From positions 267,476-331,475 of the forward strand of contig NZ_NEGC01000004.1 in assembly GCF_002135335.1 (NCBI RefSeq): a DNA stretch of 64,000 bases, in the 5' to 3' direction. Origin of the DNA: Acinetobacter sp. ANC 4470. Lineage in GTDB: Bacteria > Pseudomonadota > Gammaproteobacteria > Pseudomonadales > Moraxellaceae. Made by a program: the position numbers and the translations under genes. Of this stretch, positions 56,404 through 64,000 are shown in pieces (position 1 is the stretch's first letter; each line of letters starts with the position of its first letter). The notes below the pieces were generated by a model that did no database searches, was not told the origin of the DNA, and saw nothing but the letters and a program-made list of their open reading frames with translations.

Positions 56404-57372
56404 TCAGTGACGGGCTAAATCAAGGGCTAAATCGACAGCAACGTGCAAACTTGAACTTTTTGCCAGTCCAGTACCTGCAAGGGAGAGCGCTGTGCCATGA
56501 TCTACAGAAGTACGAATAAACGGTAAGCCTAAAGTAATATTAATGGCTTCACCAAATCCTTGAGATTTTAACACAGGTAAGCCTTGATCGTGATACATCG
56601 CCAAAACGGCATCTGCATCTTTTAAATTCTCAGGCGTAAATAAAGTGTCGGCAGGTAAGCTTAAGCTCATATCAATGCCTTGTGCACGATAGCGTTCAAG
56701 CACTGGATTAATCACCTCAATTTCTTCACGACCTAAATAACCATCTTCACCTGCATGAGGATTTAAGCCACAGACCAAAATATGCGGCTGATCAATCTTA
56801 AATTTGGTTTTTAAATCATAAATTAAAATATCAATCACTTGATGCAGACGCTCTGCAGTAATGGCATCTGGCACATCACGTAATGCAAGGTGCGTAGTCG
56901 CCAATGCAACCCGTAAAGTCTTGGTTGCCAGCATCATCACCACACGTTCAACACCCGCAAACTCTTGGTAATATTCAGTATGCCCGCTGAAATGAATGCC
57001 TGCATCATTCATAATTGATTTTTGTACCGGTGCAGTTGCAACGCCTACACTTTTGCCCTGCATGGCATAATCAGCTGAACGACGTAATTGCTCGAGTACA
57101 TAAGCTGAATTTTGAGAATTTAATTGTCCTAGAACAACCTCTGTATTTAATGCAACATGCTCCACATAAAGTTGCCCCAGTGCAGATGTATCAGGTTGTC
57201 CTTGATACTCAATCAATTCGATATGCTGACTTAAAGTTTCAGCCCGCTGCTTCAGCATATGAATATCTGCCAAAACTACAATTGGACGCTCATCAACCCG
57301 ATCTGCCAAACTTAGGCAAATATCAGGACCGATACCAGAAGGTTCACCGCTGGTGACATATAGAGGAAGCAT
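56404..57372 (-). CDS. pdxA: 4-hydroxythreonine-4-phosphate dehydrogenase PdxA
   Basis: The 322-residue enzyme starts Leu-Tyr-Val-Thr-Ser-Gly-Glu-Pro-Ser-Gly-Ile-Gly and includes the metal-binding His of Ser-Gly-His-Thr-Glu-Tyr, Asn-Pro-His-Ala-Gly-Glu-Asp-Gly and Asp-His-Gly-Thr-Ala near the end. It makes the amino-ketone precursor of pyridoxine phosphate. It is first in the pdxA-rsmA-apaH operon; the surA/lptD genes that precede pdxA in enterics are absent here. AGG lies upstream of the ATG. Confidence 0.96.
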   Translation of the reverse strand: MLPLYVTSGEPSGIGPDICLSLADRVDERPIVVLADIHMLKQRAETLSQHIELIEYQGQPDTSALGQLYVEHVALNTEVVLGQLNSQNSAYVLEQLRRSADYAMQGKSVGVATAPVQKSIMNDAGIHFSGHTEYYQEFAGVERVVMMLATKTLRVALATTHLALRDVPDAITAERLHQVIDILIYDLKTKFKIDQPHILVCGLNPHAGEDGYLGREEIEVINPVLERYRAQGIDMSLSLPADTLFTPENLKDADAVLAMYHDQGLPVLKSQGFGEAINITLGLPFIRTSVDHGTALSLAGTGLAKSSSLHVAVDLALDLARH

Positions 57373-57454
57373 GGCTGACCTATGCAGACTTAATTTCAGT
57401 GCCGTTATTTTACTGAGTTTTTCAAATAATTACCGTTGATTTTTATGTTTTTAG

Positions 57455-57833
57455 CTAAGCCAGTGGTAGAACAATACCATCAGATAAATAAGCAATAAAT
57501 AATGCAATATAGATAATAATAGCCACAATAGAGGCGGCACTGCATGCGATAAGAAGCCAATAATTAACTAAAGAAAAAGATCGATACAAAAGGTAGGCAA
57601 GGCTTAAAATACTAAGCAAAAAAATGCTGTAAACAATCGGTACTAATAAAAATAATTGCACAATGAGGTAAAGTAAAATAGGCAATAAAGCCAATCCACA
57701 CTGCAGCATTAGGTTGAATTATAATAAAATACAAATGGATATATAAAACTGGTAGAAGATGTACAAATAAAATTAATCCAATAAGTTGAACTTTAGCACT
57801 CTGAGCTGTCGTTTTTATTTTTGCTTTCAGCAT
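57455..57833 (-). pseudogene. small membrane protein, probably frameshifted
   Basis: Two overlapping frames on the same strand together make one plausible protein of about 125 residues: the first (57833 down) starts Met-Leu-Lys-Ala-Lys-Ile-Lys and continues hydrophobically to about 57715, and the second (ending at 57455) is hydrophobic throughout, with several membrane segments. Reading across at about 57715 joins them smoothly. A one-base shift there would break the gene. Both pieces could instead be separate small proteins; no family was recognised. Confidence 0.35.
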
Positions 57834-57997
57834 TTTTATTTCAAATCAAATCATTGATATTCATCAAAATAAACAAATAGCGCAATATCTTAAAAGCTAC
57901 TAGTCAAATATTGAGCAGTAGCTTATAATACAGCGCTTGAAATTCTATATTTTCATTGTGATTCACCTGTCTTTCAGGTAGAATTCGGTCTCCTTTT

Positions 57998-58023
57998 GTT
58001 TGGACAGATTCCATAGTCCAAAC
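57998..58023 (+). promoter_or_regulatory. rplM leader hairpin
   Basis: GTTTGGAC and GTCCAAAC form a perfect 8-base stem with a 10-base loop, 23 bases before the rplM ATG. A TATAAT at 57924-57929 may be the -10 of the operon promoter. Ribosomal-protein leaders often carry a structure bound by the protein itself, so feedback control is a reasonable guess. Confidence 0.5.
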
Positions 58024-58046
58024 CAACTATAATAGGTAGTGGTTTA

Positions 58047-58475
58047 ATGAAAACTCTCAGCGCTAAGCCTGCTGAAGTTCAACATGACTGGTATGTTGTT
58101 GATGCTTCTGGCAAAACTTTAGGTCGCCTTGCGACTGAAATCGCTCGTCGTTTACGCGGTAAGCATAAAACTTCTTATACTCCGCACGTTGACACTGGCG
58201 ATTACATCGTTGTTATCAATGCTGAAGAAATTACTGTAACAGGTAAAAAAGCTCAGGATAAGAAATACTATCGCCATACTGGTTTCCCTGGTGGTATCCG
58301 TGAGACTAACTTCGAGAAGTTAATTGCTCACAAACCTGAAACAGTTTTAGAAAAAGCTGTAAAAGGTATGTTACCAAAAGGTCCTCTTGGTTATGCAATG
58401 ATCAAAAAAATGAAAGTGTACGCTGGTTCTGAGCATCCTCATACTGCTCAACAGCCACAAGTTTTGGACATCTAA
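58047..58475 (+). CDS. rplM: 50S ribosomal protein L13
   Basis: The 142-residue protein has the L13 marks Trp-Tyr-Val-Val-Asp-Ala near residue 16, [10 protein letters not shown], and Met-Leu-Pro-Lys-Gly-Pro-Leu-Gly. It is the first gene of the L13-S9 operon, as in nearly all bacteria. The start is the ATG 12 bases after an AGG-containing purine stretch. Confidence 0.98.
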   Translation: MKTLSAKPAEVQHDWYVVDASGKTLGRLATEIARRLRGKHKTSYTPHVDTGDYIVVINAEEITVTGKKAQDKKYYRHTGFPGGIRETNFEKLIAHKPETVLEKAVKGMLPKGPLGYAMIKKMKVYAGSEHPHTAQQPQVLDI

Positions 58476-58488
58476 GGGATAACAGCAC

Positions 58489-58875
58489 ATGGCTACTAAT
58501 TATGGTACAGGTCGCCGTAAGACCGCAACTGCACGTGTTTTCTTGTCACCTGGTACAGGCAAACTCGTAATCAATAACCGTTCAATCGAACAGTATTTCG
58601 GTCGCGAAACTGCTCGTATGGTTGTTCGTCAACCTTTAGAACTTCTTGAAGTTACTGAAAAATTTGACCTTTTCATCACTGTTGCTGGTGGTGGTATTGG
58701 TGGTCAAGCTGGCGCAATCCGTCACGGTATTACTCGTGCTTTGATCGCTCTAGACGAAACTTTAAAACCTGCTCTTCGTCAAGCTGGTTTCGTTACTCGT
58801 GATGCTCGTGAAGTTGAACGTAAGAAACTTGGTTTACGTAAAGCTCGTAAACGTCCTCAGTTCTCTAAACGTTAA
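58489..58875 (+). CDS. rpsI: 30S ribosomal protein S9
   Basis: The 128-residue basic protein begins Tyr-Gly-Thr-Gly-Arg-Arg-Lys and ends Lys-Arg-Pro-Gln-Phe-Ser-Lys-Arg, the conserved S9 tail that reaches the ribosomal P site. It is 13 bases after rplM. A terminator follows the stop. Confidence 0.98.
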   Translation: MATNYGTGRRKTATARVFLSPGTGKLVINNRSIEQYFGRETARMVVRQPLELLEVTEKFDLFITVAGGGIGGQAGAIRHGITRALIALDETLKPALRQAGFVTRDAREVERKKLGLRKARKRPQFSKR

Positions 58876-58894
58876 TTCGTTTACCGAATCGGAC

Positions 58895-58924
58895 AAAAAG
58901 CCTTGGTTTATCCAAGGCTTTTTT
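58895..58924 (+). terminator. terminator after rpsI
   Basis: AAAAAGCCTTGG and CCAAGGCTTTTT form a 12-base stem around TTTAT. Confidence 0.95.
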
Positions 58925-59145
58925 ATGTCTTAATTTTTCATCAATGCGCTAAAACAATTTATATTTTAAATTTTAATATTTACCGCAAAACACTCACGCC
59001 CCCAAAAGTGCCTTAATCATTTATCAATGATAACAGCATAAATTATTGCATCATAACAACTGATTAAAATTTCTCTTACTTGTTCTCGTGATTTTCATGC
59101 TGAATTTTAGTATCCTGTTCTATTCACTTTGCTTTGTTTGGGATT

Positions 59146-59796
59146 ATGTCCGTCGAAACCGCACCTCTTCAAGGAATTACACTGTATAGCCATGCAGATG
59201 ACTTTCGTTCACATTGGATTCGTTATGTCCTTGCCGAGAAGCAAATTAAATATCATCTTATTATGGTGGATGAAGACGACGAAGACCTCGCTAGCTTAAA
59301 TCCATACAATCAATTACCGATGCTGATTGAAAATGAACTTAAACTCTTTAATACAGGAATTATTTCTGAATATCTAGATGATCGTTACCGTCAAAATAAA
59401 CTCTACGCCGATGCGCCAATGCCACGTTCAGAACAACGCCAATATATTTGGCGCTTCGAGCAAGACTGGCTAAAACTCGCAGATATTATGTTGCGTCATC
59501 CCGATAGTTTAAATGAAAAAGAAAAAGCCAAAGCACAAAAGCAACTACGCGATATACTGATTTCCTTAACCCCGCTATTTCAGCATTTCCCTTACTTCAT
59601 GTCGGAAAATTTTACCATTCTAGATTGCATGTTAGCCCCCATCTTTTTACGGTTAAATTCAATGGGGATTGAACTCCCGAAACAACATTGCCGACCGATT
59701 TTATTATATTGCCAACGTATATTTAGCCGTCCTGCTTTTACCAAGTCAATGACCATGCAGGAAAAAAATAAATATCGTGATGTTTTAGTTAATTAA
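59146..59796 (+). CDS. sspA: stringent starvation protein A
   Basis: The 216-residue protein has a GST-like fold: Tyr-Ser-His-Ala-Asp-Asp-Phe-Arg-Ser-His near the start, Asn-Gln-Leu-Pro-Met-Leu and Glu-Tyr-Leu-Asp-Asp-Arg-Tyr, and the SspA-type C-terminal helical domain. SspA binds RNA polymerase and helps acid and starvation responses. The ATG at 59146 is used; 59134 adds four leader residues. It is 14 bases ahead of sspB. Confidence 0.93.
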   Translation: MSVETAPLQGITLYSHADDFRSHWIRYVLAEKQIKYHLIMVDEDDEDLASLNPYNQLPMLIENELKLFNTGIISEYLDDRYRQNKLYADAPMPRSEQRQYIWRFEQDWLKLADIMLRHPDSLNEKEKAKAQKQLRDILISLTPLFQHFPYFMSENFTILDCMLAPIFLRLNSMGIELPKQHCRPILLYCQRIFSRPAFTKSMTMQEKNKYRDVLVN

Positions 59797-59810
59797 TAGA
59801 GTATTTTTCA

Positions 59811-60242
59811 ATGTCTGAACCCGAATTAAACCTCACTCCTACACGCCCATATCTTGCTCGTGCAATTTATGAATGGATTTGTGACAATAATCTCACGCCT
59901 CATTTATTGGTCGATGCTACCCAACCGAATACCATGGTTCCAGAACAATTTATTCAAGATGGACAAATCGTTCTGAATCTAGCACCTCATGCCGTACACA
60001 AATTAAATATAAGCAATAACACAATCACGTTCTCTGCTCGCTTTGGTGGCGTTTCACGTGAGATTTACATCCCATTCAATGCCGTAATGGGTATTTATGC
60101 ACGTGAAAATGGTCAAGGTTTATTCTTTGATCCAAATGAATATGAAGATATCCAAATCCCTGAAGATACTTTAAAATCAACCACACAGGCAGAAGAAACT
60201 AAACAACCTAAGAAAAAACCGAGCCTACGGTTATTAGACTAA
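59811..60242 (+). CDS. sspB: ClpXP adaptor SspB
   Basis: The 143-residue protein starts with Thr-Pro-Thr-Arg-Pro-Tyr-Leu-Ala-Arg-Ala-Ile-Tyr-Glu-Trp and includes Ile-Pro-Phe-Asn-Ala-Val-Met-Gly-Ile-Tyr-Ala, the SspB core that binds ssrA tags. The acidic and Lys-rich tail ends in Arg-Leu-Leu-Asp, the ClpX-binding tail. It delivers ssrA-tagged proteins to ClpXP. The sspA-sspB-x order forms an operon with the following gene probable. Confidence 0.93.
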   Translation: MSEPELNLTPTRPYLARAIYEWICDNNLTPHLLVDATQPNTMVPEQFIQDGQIVLNLAPHAVHKLNISNNTITFSARFGGVSREIYIPFNAVMGIYARENGQGLFFDPNEYEDIQIPEDTLKSTTQAEETKQPKKKPSLRLLD

Positions 60243-60261
60243 AATAATATGGAGTAAGTTG

Positions 60262-60924
60262 ATGGCTTTTGATTTAGTACAATATTTTGCTGAGCAGATT
60301 TATACTCAGAAGCCTCAGCTTCTCGAACCATACACCAAAGAAGAACGAAAAGAGTACTTATTAGAAATTAATGCGCTGGTATTAGGTAAGCTGATTACAC
60401 TCTGGCGTACTGATGACAAAAAAGTTTATCAAGAAATAGCTTCACCTAATGAACTCTTTATTCAAGAGGTGGCACGTCACCTAACCACTTCTTCAAAAAA
60501 TCAATCCATATTACCTAAAAATGAATTAGAGCAAACTGTCACTGAGATATTAAAATTACAATTAGTAGAGCTTAAACAACTCAATGATATTGGCAATCTC
60601 AAAGTTCACGGATTACATGAATTACTTCTAGGTCAAATTGAACATCTTTCAGGTCAAGCCACTGACTGGGTTTGGCTAACAAATGGTCTATCAGAACTAA
60701 AAGGCTCTAAACCGATCATGCAAGAAGAGATATCATTAGACTCAACAATGAAGGAGTTTAATCAAATGGTCAGTCAACCACAAATTCATGCAAATAAAGA
60801 TCTACACAATAGCTCAGAAACTTTAGCAGTGCCTGTTCCAATGTGGTCAAAAATTTTTGAACCTATAGTCGCGCTCATTATTCTTTGGGTTTTATATTGT
60901 GCAGCAACTCAAATCTTTATTTAA
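60262..60924 (+). CDS. C-terminally anchored protein of unknown function
   Basis: The 220-residue protein is soluble and helical in its first 195 residues and has one hydrophobic segment at the C-terminus (Ile-Val-Ala-Leu-Ile-Ile-Leu-Trp), which suggests a tail-anchored protein. No family was recognised. The start is the ATG at 60262, with GGAG seven bases upstream. It lies 19 bases after sspB and may be co-transcribed. Confidence 0.6.
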   Translation: MAFDLVQYFAEQIYTQKPQLLEPYTKEERKEYLLEINALVLGKLITLWRTDDKKVYQEIASPNELFIQEVARHLTTSSKNQSILPKNELEQTVTEILKLQLVELKQLNDIGNLKVHGLHELLLGQIEHLSGQATDWVWLTNGLSELKGSKPIMQEEISLDSTMKEFNQMVSQPQIHANKDLHNSSETLAVPVPMWSKIFEPIVALIILWVLYCAATQIFI

Positions 60925-61338
60925 TCACCCAAAAAGATAACCTAAGCTTAGGTTATCTTTTTCATGACTTAACATTTAAAATTACTCTCTTTAAAACCCC
61001 AGCATGTATCAATATGTAAACTTACGTTAAATCATGTAATTTTATAATTTTTCTGTTATTTTTTACATTTAATTACATTATCAAATAATTCCAAACACCA
61101 CAACAAAAACACAACGACTGCGTGGTTATTTTGAGAATATGTGAATTAACTCACACTTACCTCAACTAAAATGATCAACTTTTCAACTTCACTCTCGATA
61201 TCATTTGGTTAGAAAATTAATTACATTGATAAAATCAAACGCACTTCTATAATTAAATTAACTTGTTAACCAATAATTCAAGCAAGCTAAGAACATATCA
61301 AATAATTCCTTATAACAATTCAGAGAGAGAAAATAAAT
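60925..61338. other. 414-base promoter region of the roadblock/GTPase cassette
   Basis: Apart from the terminator, this region is very AT-rich and carries several TATAAT-like and TTGACA-like boxes and a GTTAAC site near 61265. It should hold the cassette promoter. No coding frame is supported. Confidence 0.45.
60931..60962 (+). terminator. terminator after the sspB operon
   Basis: The sequence is a near-perfect palindrome: AAAAAGATAACCTAAG followed by its complement, ending in five T. Confidence 0.85.
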
Positions 61339-61698
61339 ATGGCTAAAATATCACTTGATTCATTAACAAATATCGATGGTTTCCATGCAGCTGCATTAGT
61401 TGATAGTGAAAGTGGCTTGGCACTTGCAACACAAGGTGGAGGTGACATTGATCTGGAGTTAGCTGCTGCCGGCAATACAGAAGTTGTTCGTTCTAAACGA
61501 CGTGTGGCAAAAGCATTAAATCTGAATGATTCAATTGAAGACATCTTAATTACTCTAGGTAAGCAATACCATATCATTCGTCCTCTTGAAAAAAATGAAA
61601 ATGTTTTTCTTTATCTTGTACTTGACCGCTCTAAAGCAAATTTAGCCATGGCACGCCATGAATTAAAAGGCTATGAACAAGGACTAAGTTTTTCTTAA
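61339..61698 (+). CDS. roadblock/LC7-like protein, first copy
   Basis: The 119-residue protein has the roadblock/LC7 opening [14 protein letters not shown] and a compact alpha/beta layout of the same size as MglB-type proteins. Roadblock proteins dimerise and act as GTPase activators or scaffolds for small GTPases. A terminator-like hairpin follows, so this gene may be expressed more than the next three. Ribosome site AGAGAGAG is close to the ATG. Confidence 0.75.
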   Translation: MAKISLDSLTNIDGFHAAALVDSESGLALATQGGGDIDLELAAAGNTEVVRSKRRVAKALNLNDSIEDILITLGKQYHIIRPLEKNENVFLYLVLDRSKANLAMARHELKGYEQGLSFS

Positions 61699-61704
61699 AT
61701 TGGA

Positions 61705-61742
61705 TAAAAAGCCCTGTATATTAAAATATATAGGGTTTTTTA
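61705..61742 (+). terminator. terminator or attenuator inside the cassette
   Basis: CCCTGTATAT and ATATATAGGG pair over at least nine bases (one G-T) with a short A-rich loop, then seven T. It lies between the first roadblock gene and the next gene, with no gap long enough for an obvious new promoter. Confidence 0.65.
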
Positions 61743-61783
61743 ATTATTAAATCCCCCTAAACCTAATAAAACAGGGTGATCTT

Positions 61784-62710
61784 ATGAATAAGCATAATCT
61801 CAATATTGCCATTGCTGGATTAAGTATCAACCATTCTGAAGAGTTAAAAATTCAGCTACGTAACTTAATCCCACAAAATTATATGATCGAGTGGGTTACA
61901 ACTACAGATCCAAATATTGATTGCCTATTTATTGATGAAAACTTCTATAAAACGGAAAATATACAGAAGATATCAAAACCATCCACTCACCCAGTACAGC
62001 TCAAAAACAACCTACTATTCTTACCTATAACTGAACAACAAAATGTATCTGAATGGATCAATCCCGATCTGATTAATGTTACTCATAAAGAAACTCTATT
62101 TGAAGAACCACTCATTGCGAACGAATCTTTTGATAAAAAATTTTTTCTTAATTTAAATAATACCCAACATAAATCAAAATTACATCTACAAGATGACGTG
62201 GGAACACTAGCAGTCATAGATCCTGCACAAAATATAGTTTGGCTGAATACCCAAAGAATAACTAAGACTACAAACTATAGTTTTCATTATAACTTAGCGA
62301 ATACAACAGATCTAACCAAAGTCTCACGCAAAGATAAATTGATATTACAGGATTGGCTATGGAATCTATTCTGGAACTCACCTGAAATTATTCACAATTT
62401 AGCTCCTGAAGATGGCCATTATAAAATTCATACATGGCCAAAACCATCTGATCAATCCAATCGGAAAATTATTTTTCAATTATCCGCCTGTTTTATACAA
62501 GGGGGGAAAATTTCAAAAATAGCTGAACAACTTAACTTATCTCAAAATACAGTACAGCACTTTATCGCAACCAACATCGCAGCAAATAATATTGAAAAAA
62601 TAAATATCTGGGACAAGCATTACACCCCGCCACCACAAGAAGTTAAACAAGAAGAACAAAATACGATACAAAGCTTTTTCGGTAAATTACGCAGAAAATT
62701 TGGCTTTTAA
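61784..62710 (+). CDS. putative DNA-binding protein of the GTPase cassette
   Basis: The 308-residue protein is of unknown family. Its first 55 residues read like an alpha/beta strand-helix-strand unit (Leu-Asn-Ile-Ala-Ile-Ala-Gly and Ile-Asp-Cys-Leu-Phe-Ile-Asp), similar in layout to a degenerate receiver domain without the usual Asp/Lys pattern. Near residues 240-265 there is a clear helix-turn-helix: Lys-Ile-Ala-Glu-Gln-Leu-Asn-Leu-Ser-Gln-Asn-Thr-Val. The tail is basic. It occupies the place of the DUF742 winged-helix protein in conservon operons. AGGGTGAT precedes the ATG. Confidence 0.6.
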   Translation: MNKHNLNIAIAGLSINHSEELKIQLRNLIPQNYMIEWVTTTDPNIDCLFIDENFYKTENIQKISKPSTHPVQLKNNLLFLPITEQQNVSEWINPDLINVTHKETLFEEPLIANESFDKKFFLNLNNTQHKSKLHLQDDVGTLAVIDPAQNIVWLNTQRITKTTNYSFHYNLANTTDLTKVSRKDKLILQDWLWNLFWNSPEIIHNLAPEDGHYKIHTWPKPSDQSNRKIIFQLSACFIQGGKISKIAEQLNLSQNTVQHFIATNIAANNIEKINIWDKHYTPPPQEVKQEEQNTIQSFFGKLRRKFGF

Positions 62711-62720
62711 GGAGTGATTT

Positions 62721-63263
62721 ATGATTCTACAACAATATAAAATAGTTTTTGCAGGCTCAATGGGAGCAGGTAAAACAGAGGCCATTCGCTCACTCTCAGA
62801 TGTACCCGTTTTACTTACTGAAGCTTTTAATACCGATCAGCAAAGCCACAATAAAATGGAAACTACAGTTGGTATAGATTATGGTGAAGTAACCCTTGAG
62901 GATGGCATTAAAATCGGTTTATATGGTACTCCAGGACAAAGTCGTTTTGATTTTATTTGGTCGGTGATCTGTAAAGGCGCTATTGGTGCCATTATTTTAA
63001 TCGACCATACGGTTGAAAATCCGATTGAAGAACTCGAAAACTACCTCGATACCTTTCAAAATTATACTGACAATATTGCAATTGGTATTACACATACAGA
63101 TGTAGAAAACACAAAATCAACTTTAATTTATAAAGATTGGCTCATTAGTCAGGATCTATATTCACCTCTATTTTTTATCGATGCTCGAAAAAAAGAAGAT
63201 GTACTCCTTTTACTTGAAGCATTGATCACATCTATAGAAATTAATCATCAAATAACTGCATAA
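62721..63263 (+). CDS. small Ras-like GTPase (CvnD/MglA-like)
   Basis: The 180-residue protein has P-loop Gly-Ser-Met-Gly-Ala-Gly-Lys-Thr at residues 12-19, Thr48/Thr49 and Asp-Tyr-Gly as switch I, Tyr-Gly-Thr-Pro-Gly-Gln-Ser-Arg-Phe (68-76) as switch II, Thr-His-Thr-Asp (124-127) in place of the Asn-Lys-x-Asp motif, and Ile-Asp-Ala-Arg-Lys (153-157). The switch region (Val-Thr-Leu-x-Asp... Leu-Tyr-Gly-Thr-Pro-Gly-Gln) resembles CvnD of actinobacterial conservons. Roadblock genes on both sides are the expected partners. GGAG precedes the ATG, 10 bases after the previous stop. Confidence 0.85.
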   Translation: MILQQYKIVFAGSMGAGKTEAIRSLSDVPVLLTEAFNTDQQSHNKMETTVGIDYGEVTLEDGIKIGLYGTPGQSRFDFIWSVICKGAIGAIILIDHTVENPIEELENYLDTFQNYTDNIAIGITHTDVENTKSTLIYKDWLISQDLYSPLFFIDARKKEDVLLLLEALITSIEINHQITA

Positions 63264-63273
63264 AGGAGTCATT

Positions 63274-63687
63274 ATGTTTGCGCTTAAAAATAATAGAGCA
63301 GCATCACCAGAGCTAATTCAATTTGCTAAATCTCAAATTCAAGAGATTATACATAGTGTTAGAGGTGTTAACTTTATTATGCTATGTTCAACAGATGGTT
63401 TTGAACTCGCGACTATTCATAAAAAAGACAATTATAATAATGGGAAGTTAGCTGCTGTCAGCAGCTCAATTCTCGCTATGGTTTCCGCCTTCATGCAGGA
63501 AATCCACTTAAATGGCTGCCAATCAATCACTTTAGATGCTGAAAATGGCAAGGCCATATTAACATCTGTTCCTTCTGTAAATCATCCTATGATTATTATT
63601 GCATTAGCAGAGAAAGACATCCTTTTAGGACAATTACTATATATGCTTAAAAATGCCAGTAATTCAATACAACAAGAAACTTCATAA
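63274..63687 (+). CDS. roadblock/LC7-like protein, second copy
   Basis: The 137-residue protein has the helix Ile-Gln-Glu-Ile-Ile-His-Ser-Val-Arg-Gly-Val, then Phe-Ile-Met-Leu-Cys-Ser-Thr-Asp-Gly-Phe-Glu-Leu-Ala, and Met-Ile-Ile-Ile-Ala-Leu-Ala, the roadblock fold. It starts 10 bases after the GTPase stop with GGAG at the right distance. It is not a close copy of the first roadblock protein, so the two likely have different roles. It may be the activator of the GTPase. Confidence 0.75.
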   Translation: MFALKNNRAASPELIQFAKSQIQEIIHSVRGVNFIMLCSTDGFELATIHKKDNYNNGKLAAVSSSILAMVSAFMQEIHLNGCQSITLDAENGKAILTSVPSVNHPMIIIALAEKDILLGQLLYMLKNASNSIQQETS

Positions 63688-63746
63688 TATCGAGTCTTCG
63701 CCTCTGCTCAAATAGGCTTAGAATTAATAATCATATTATCAGGGAT

Positions 63747-63783
63747 AAAAAAACACCCCCAACGCTTGTTGGGGGTGTTTTAG
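63747..63783 (-). terminator. rrn operon terminator
   Basis: A perfect 13-base stem (AAACACCCCCAAC / GTTGGGGGTGTTT) with loop GCTT lies after the 5S gene; on the minus strand it is followed by seven T. It may also stop the GTPase cassette transcript coming from the other side. Confidence 0.95.
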
Positions 63784-63791
63784 GAATAATG

Positions 63792-63906
63792 AGCTGGCGA
63801 TGACTTACTCTCACATGGGTAACCCCACACTACCATCAGCGCGAAGAGGTTTCACTTCTGAGTTCGGGAAGGGATCAGGTGGTTCACTCTTGCTATTGTC
63901 GCCAGC
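63792..63906 (-). rRNA. rrf: 5S ribosomal RNA
   Basis: Read on the minus strand, the gene begins GCTGGCGACAATAGC and ends in GTCATCGCCAGC, whose ends pair as the 5S helix I. The internal TTCCCGAACTCAGAAGTGAAA region is the well-conserved 5S loop. It is the last gene of an rrn operon on the minus strand; the 23S gene lies beyond the window. Confidence 0.95.
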
Positions 63907-64000
63907 ACAACTGTTTATGGATACTTGCTTGGGTCTTATTTATTCACTTTTCAGTGTATGCCTTCGCTTTTTCCAAATGAGTTATTAACAGATTATGCTA
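63907..64000 (-). other. 23S-5S spacer (partial)
   Basis: These 94 bases lie upstream of the 5S gene in the rrn operon and continue past the window. No tRNA is present in this part. Confidence 0.7.

Noticed and set aside
60925..61338. tRNA or small RNA in the cassette promoter gap
   Set aside because: No cloverleaf pairing or tRNA box was found; the sequence is simply AT-rich.

Overview
The window is chromosomal DNA of an Acinetobacter species (Moraxellaceae, Gammaproteobacteria). The genus call rests on the AT-rich composition, an OmpA/Omp38-type porin with a C-terminal peptidoglycan-binding domain, a membrane-bound PQQ glucose dehydrogenase beside an OprB-type porin, and the overall set of housekeeping genes (typA, mutM, rsmC, pdxA-rsmA-apaH, rplM-rpsI-sspA-sspB, an rrn operon). 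The species cannot be read from this sequence alone. No CRISPR array, complete insertion sequence, prophage or tRNA gene was seen.

Layout. 1-9.5 kb: the start of an RraB-like gene, an internally deleted RluA-type pseudouridine synthase, a SIMPL protein, a secreted protein of unknown function, a DUF4126 membrane protein, a tiny zinc ribbon, a large AT-rich gene with a PD-(D/E)XK nuclease signature, acnD standing alone, and a YgfZ-like protein. 9.5-20 kb: a Sel1-repeat protein, an AEC transporter, a pqqU-like TonB receptor followed by an Old Yellow Enzyme, mutM-ppiC, mscL and typA, with a mosaic intergenic repeat on both sides of mutM-ppiC. 20-30.7 kb: xanP, rsmC-lysP, ompA, an orphan pseudopilin, a thiolase, a VOC protein and a sulfite reductase-DUF934 pair. 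31-41.4 kb: gcd and oprB, an AMACR-like CoA-transferase-family gene divergent from an AraC regulator, a NUDIX hydrolase, and a thiolase plus bifunctional beta-oxidation operon. 41.7-54.6 kb: transporters, methyltransferase, phospholipase D-like lipoprotein, acyltransferase, HflX, a CidA/LrgB pair and three tandem DUF2147 genes. 54.7-60.9 kb: pdxA-rsmA-apaH, rplM-rpsI, sspA-sspB. 61.3-63.7 kb: a four-gene roadblock / helix-turn-helix protein / small GTPase / roadblock cassette. The window ends in the 3' part of an rrn operon on the minus strand, with the 5S gene and its terminator.

How the genes fit together. The PqqU-like receptor, the PQQ-dependent glucose dehydrogenase and the OprB-type sugar porin suggest periplasmic glucose oxidation supplied with scavenged PQQ; no PQQ biosynthesis gene lies in the window. 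The fatty-acid block has thiolase, multifunctional enzyme, AMACR-like enzyme and an adjacent AraC regulator. The best candidate for an under-described system is the 61.3-63.7 kb cassette. Its GTPase resembles CvnD/MglA-type GTPases, and its order (roadblock, DNA-binding-like protein, GTPase) recalls the actinobacterial conservons, but without the histidine kinase and with a second roadblock protein. Functions are read from motifs and remembered family members; no database search was run.
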